Program-made: the position numbers and the translations under genes
Assembly (NCBI RefSeq): GCF_000226115.1
Contig: NC_016457.1
Coordinates: forward strand, 7,750,001 to 7,814,000
Length of the DNA: 64,000 nucleotides
Direction: 5' to 3'
Source of the DNA: Thermothielavioides terrestris NRRL 8126
Lineage: Eukaryota > Ascomycota > Sordariomycetes > Sordariales > Chaetomiaceae
Part shown: positions 60,245 through 64,000 of the stretch, one piece after another
Position numbering within the stretch: position 1 is the stretch's first letter
Layout: each line of letters opens with the position of its first letter
The notes under the pieces: model-generated
What the model saw: only the letters and a program-made list of their open reading frames with translations
What the model was told of the DNA's origin: nothing
The model's database searches: none

Positions 60245-62724
60245 TCACCTCTGCGGCATCCCGTGCGAGCCCCCGTCCATCTCATGGAACGCCGGCACCG
60301 GTCCGGACTGCCACGATGACTGCGGCTGGGCAGGTGATTGCGTCTGCTGCCCATAAGCGGCGGAGGCGGTGGCACCAGGCGGCGGCGCGCCGGCGGGATA
60401 GTGCTGGTACACTTGCATTTGTTGAGGGCGGGGGGATCCAGGGTACGGCGGCGGCGGAGAAGAACTGTATTCGGATCGGTTGAGGTTGGCTGCGTAAGAC
60501 TGGGCTCCTTGGCCCTGAAGCTCAGACTGGTTCGGCGGCGGAGAAGAACTGTATTCGGTCTGGTTGAGGTTGGTTGCGTAGAACGGGGCTCCTTGGCCCT
60601 GGAGCTCCGACTGGTTTGGCGGCGGTGTCGCGAACGCGGCGGTCTGGCCGTACAGCTCGGGCCGGTTCGGCTGCGGGGCGCCTTGTCCGTAAAGCTCGGG
60701 GGCGTTTGGCACGGGCCGGGAAGGCGCCGCTGCGGCGGCTGCGGTGGCCGCTTGGCCCAGCAGCTCCGGGCGGTTGGGCATGGGCGGGTACGGCGCCGAC
60801 TGGCCGCTCAGCTCGGCTTGGTTCGGCGGCGGGGTGGATGTGGTGGCGTGGGCGGAGACCGGCGAAACGTTGTCCACGCGCGCAGGCACGGCGCCGGGCT
60901 GGGGCGTGCTCTGGGACGGGCGCGACGGGAACGGCACGGCGGCGGCGGCCGAGTCGCTGGGCAGCTCGGATTTGCCGTTGAAGGGGAGAAGTCCAGCGCC
61001 TGGGTGGCCGCCTCCATAGGCACTGTATGCCGCGGCCCGGCGCTTTCTCGCCTCCCTGGCCAGGAAGTAGATGAGGCTGCTAAGCACCGCGAGACCGCCG
61101 ACGACACCGACGACAATGCCGACGATGACGGGAGTACTTGGACCCCCCGAACTCGAGTTTGTGCCGCCTTGGTTTGAACCTGACGATCCGGTCCCGCCGC
61201 TGCCACTGCCTCCCGTCTGCTTGGGGCCGCCTGCGGCGCCGCTCGCTGGGTATGTCTGCTCAACCGAGGCGGTGACGCCACCGGCCGTCACTTGCGCCGC
61301 GGCAGCGCTGCAATAGAAGTCGAACACCTATAACCGTTCAGTCCCGCGGCGCGGAAGCCGTCGGGTCCATTTGGGGCACTCACGGCAACGGCGGACGTAA
61401 CGTCTTCGGTCGCAGTCGAGGAGCAGATTTCCTTGACGGACGAAGTAAGTTCCTTCAACACTTCGCTGGTCATGCCGTCCTTGAGGCACACGCACGAGGC
61501 AAGAGCCTGCGGGCCGTTCGGACACAGTTCGAACGTTTGCTGCAGGGCAAGTGTCAGCCAGCCCATTGGACTTGGGGTTGTTCTGGCTGGCGCAGACAGG
61601 GGGAGCAGTGGTACTCACCGCCCGCACAGCATAGCTCAGAGCTTCCGCTGCGCATGGAGCAAGCGAGCTGTACTGCGGCAGGTCCGTAATGTAGTATGTC
61701 ACTGCTCCCGATCAGCAACCGTCCCGCACGGAGATGGCTGGGCGCGTTCTCCTTACTGTCGCCAGGAGGGTTCGACGGTTGGGGAAAGCTCGACGTGCCG
61801 TTGTTCATGGCGCAGTACGCCGCAAACATGGCCTCGGCCGACGAGATGTCGGCCGTGTGCCCGGCGCAATACTCCTTGACGGACGTATAGATGATGCGGC
61901 TGACGGCGACCGAATTTTGATTCTTGAGGCAAGCACAGCTCGCCAGCGCGGGCGCGTCTGACGGGCAGTAGGTATAGGTCTGTTTCGAACCGCAGGTCAG
62001 CGGGCCGGTTCTGGTGTTGCCCGTCTTCTGATCGGCCAGCTTACCATCGACCTGTCTACCTGTGAGCGGGAGCGCATGGACCAGTCACGGCGTAGACTGA
62101 CTTACTGGACCACGTAGGACATGGCACTCCTCGCACAGGGCGCCAGGTTGCTGACCTCGGGTATGTCCGTGATGTACACGCTGACGGCAGTAGGACTTGC
62201 GAAGGTGACCGTAGCACCCGGATTGCAGTATGCGCTGAGCACCTGGCAGAGCGTCAGCACGGTCCCGGGGGGAATGTGAAGGGACGTTCAGGCGCGGAGG
62301 GCGTACAGCCTGTGCCGACGACTGATCATCGCTCGCCATCGAGCCGCACGAATCGCTGACGGATGCCGAGATCTTGGACGAAATGGAGGCCAGGTTGTTG
62401 TTCTTGGTGCACACGCACGACTGCAGATCGCTGGCGGACTTGGGGCATGCCTCGTACGTCTGCCACTGGATGTTCCAGCTGAGCGCAGACTGCGCACAGG
62501 GTGCCTACATTGCAAAGGCAGCGCGGTCAGCCGCCATCTATCAGCAGTCATTTACCCAGCAAGCTCAGTCGGGGTTGCCGGGCGCGAGTTTGCTTGTTTG
62601 TATGTACAAGAGCGCTGAATATGTCCAGATCCGTCACGTAGCCGATCGAGGCAGCCCTGGCCGAAGCGACCGCCAGAGCGAGGACGCCGGTCGCGACGAG
62701 TAGCCGGCCCATCATGACTGCCAT
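60245..62724 (-). CDS. Membrane protein with three six-Cys ectodomain modules
   Basis: Seven exons on the minus strand: 62608-62724, 62307-62504, 62106-62242, 61757-62010, 61619-61701, 61384-61539, 60245-61327; all phases fit, giving 675 aa. A signal peptide (MAVMMGRLLVATGVLALAVA, then SARA) is followed by three tandem modules of about 95-110 residues. Each begins Y-I/V-T-D-L/I-x3-S-x-L-A-P-C-A and continues with C-P, L-x-S-C-x-C-x-K, a single C and Y-C, so six cysteines per module (seven in the second). A Gly/Ser/Thr stalk leads to one membrane span at about 381-405 (TPVIVGIVVGVVGGLAVLSS), then REARKRR as the cytosolic stop-transfer. The 270-residue tail is Pro-rich with a repeated E-L-x-G-Q motif (six copies) and ends PVPAFHEMDGGSHGMPQR. 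The module resembles CFEM in size but not in cysteine pattern. Function is unknown; cell-wall sensing or adhesion is a guess. Confidence 0.82.
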
Positions 62725-64000
62725 AAACAAAGAATATAAAGAATGGAGAGGATGTAACTAGGTGGTGACTAGAATCTTGGCACATCGATGTGTGCTCTAC
62801 TCGATGAAGTCGACTAACGAGAGGCCGGTGAGACGGCGTCGTCCCGGGAGCGACACCTCGAGGCTTGACGAGGGACGCAGAAATGTTCAGCAAGGCCCTG
62901 AGGAGCAAAGACCATTTCGAAGGGAAGAGCCTCAATACCGGCCTGTCAGGCCATGTGCTTGGAGGGGCGGGCCAGCAGTGCGCCTCCTCTATCCAGTTCG
63001 GGCAAGCCGCTATGGCTGGGGCATGTCACCATGCGGAAGCGAGACCACGAGCGGGAGAGGGCCAACTGGAGCGCCCAATGTACACTAGACGCGCTTCCCC
63101 CAAAGGCATAGCCGAGGCCACGAGTGCCGTTATCTCGCACCTCCGTATTCCGTATAGCCCACTAGTTATACGGAAGTGCTGGTGTATGACTTTCCTGGAG
63201 GGCGCTCCTTGGTGGCGGCTGGGTTCCTTGGCGCTGTGCAACTCCCTGCATGAGGACGGAGGAGGAGTGTTCGGGACCCCTGTCAGCTGAAAGACATCAT
63301 CAAGCTTAATCAAAAGAAAGGTGTCTCAGGGTGGGATTGCCTCATGGTGTGGCAGCCGAGCTGCAGGCTCGTCCAATTGGATTGAGTCGCTGGGAAGCGA
63401 AGGTTGAGCTAGGTAGGTATGCAATGCGAAGTTCTGCAGCGTTTGGAACCGTTGCCCGGTTACTGGAGCGTTTCGTCAACGTTATATTCCGTACTCTGAG
63501 GGAGTTGCTTGGAACGGGCCACTACCCATCGCATATCTGTGTGAATCAATCCTGCTCTCTCCTGTCTGGACGTCTCTGAGTCGATGTTGTATTAACATAC
63601 CGCAGTACGGAGCTACAGCGCAGATTGGAGGAACACGTAAACTACCTAGGTAGGTACCCAACCCTGTCACACTGGGTCAACGGTTGACCTCTGGGTTGCT
63701 GGGGCCCTCGGGCCCTTTCACTGGGTGGCTGTCAGCCGCACCGCAGCCCGGGATGCCTGGATTGGTTGCCCATCCCCCTGGGGCTTCAGCAAGCCTCTGT
63801 GAAATGTCTCACCAAACACAAGAGTGCTTCGAAGTCCTCAAAGAAGGAGGTGCGGAGGATATGGATTAGTGCTTCAACCAATACGGAACTGCCGCACTCG
63901 CCAAGCGTATCTGCATACAGACACCACAGGGCATATGACGGTGTTTGAACCAAGCGCTAGATTGATAACCACGATCTCACCCGCAGCCTGGCCTGCAAGC
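62725..64000. other. Intergenic at right edge
   Basis: No gene seen to the window end; all frames are under 142 codons with no domain. The left part should be the promoter of the six-Cys membrane protein gene. A 9-bp inverted repeat lies at 63148-63175. Confidence 0.4.
63148..63175. repeat. Perfect 9-bp inverted repeat
   Basis: TTCCGTATA at 63148-63156 is the exact reverse complement of TATACGGAA at 63167-63175, with a 10-nt loop. It lies about 420 bp upstream of the six-Cys membrane protein start. It could be a hairpin or a zinc-cluster (inverted CGG-type) binding site. Confidence 0.5.

Noticed and set aside
24602..63175. Recurrent TCCGTA/TACGGA hexamers, sometimes as inverted pairs (24602-24615, 63148-63175)
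   Set aside because: About 31 such hexamers are expected by chance in 64 kb; my rough count does not exceed that. Only the 63148 palindrome is kept as a feature.
1..64000. CRISPR arrays, bacterial operons, prophage or secondary-metabolite cluster
   Set aside because: No spaced repeats, no prokaryotic gene layout, and no polyketide or peptide synthetase signatures are present.

Overview
The window looks like nuclear DNA of a filamentous ascomycete, most probably a Sordariomycete and perhaps in the Sordariales. Evidence: short spliceosomal introns of about 55-165 nt with GTRNGT donors and CTAAC branch points; GC-rich third codon positions; a beta-tubulin with the 4-aa first exon usual in this group; and a GCN4/CPC1 factor, a Gcn20 ATPase and an Mlp1/TPR nucleoporin. 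The species call is inference.

Layout. 0-5 kb: a PEX11-type peroxisomal membrane protein (+), a broken small membrane-protein gene (-) and an SRP40/Nopp140-like nucleolar protein (+). 5-13 kb: an ADGF/CECR1-type adenosine deaminase in four exons (+) and an FTA2-like kinase-fold protein with a disrupted 3' end (+). 13.8-17.5 kb: a MITE, then the CPC1/GCN4 homologue with a leader holding a 3-codon and a 44-codon upstream ORF. 19-23 kb: a large disordered protein of unknown function (-). 23-29 kb: no convincing gene. 28.9-34.4 kb: Gcn20 (ABC-F) and beta-tubulin, both +, with a second MITE copy between them. 34.4-46.8 kb: a 12.4-kb gene-poor stretch with a 79-bp poly(A) run and a third MITE copy. 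46.8-47.9 kb: a second bZIP factor (+). 48-53 kb: gene-poor. 53-59.3 kb: Mlp1/TPR (-). 60.2-62.7 kb: a seven-exon gene (-) for a secreted-then-anchored protein with three tandem six-cysteine modules, one membrane span and a proline-rich tail with a repeated E-L-x-G-Q motif. 62.7-64 kb: no gene seen.

The genes are mostly housekeeping and show no operon-like grouping. CPC1 and Gcn20 belong to one pathway, general amino-acid control: Gcn20 with Gcn1 activates the Gcn2 kinase, whose output is read by the uORF-bearing GCN4/CPC1 leader. Their presence 11 kb apart is notable but may be chance.

The most unusual items are a MITE family with 8-bp target duplications (hAT-like) and a degenerate telomere-repeat tract in its core, present three times in 32 kb, and the six-cysteine tandem-module membrane protein.
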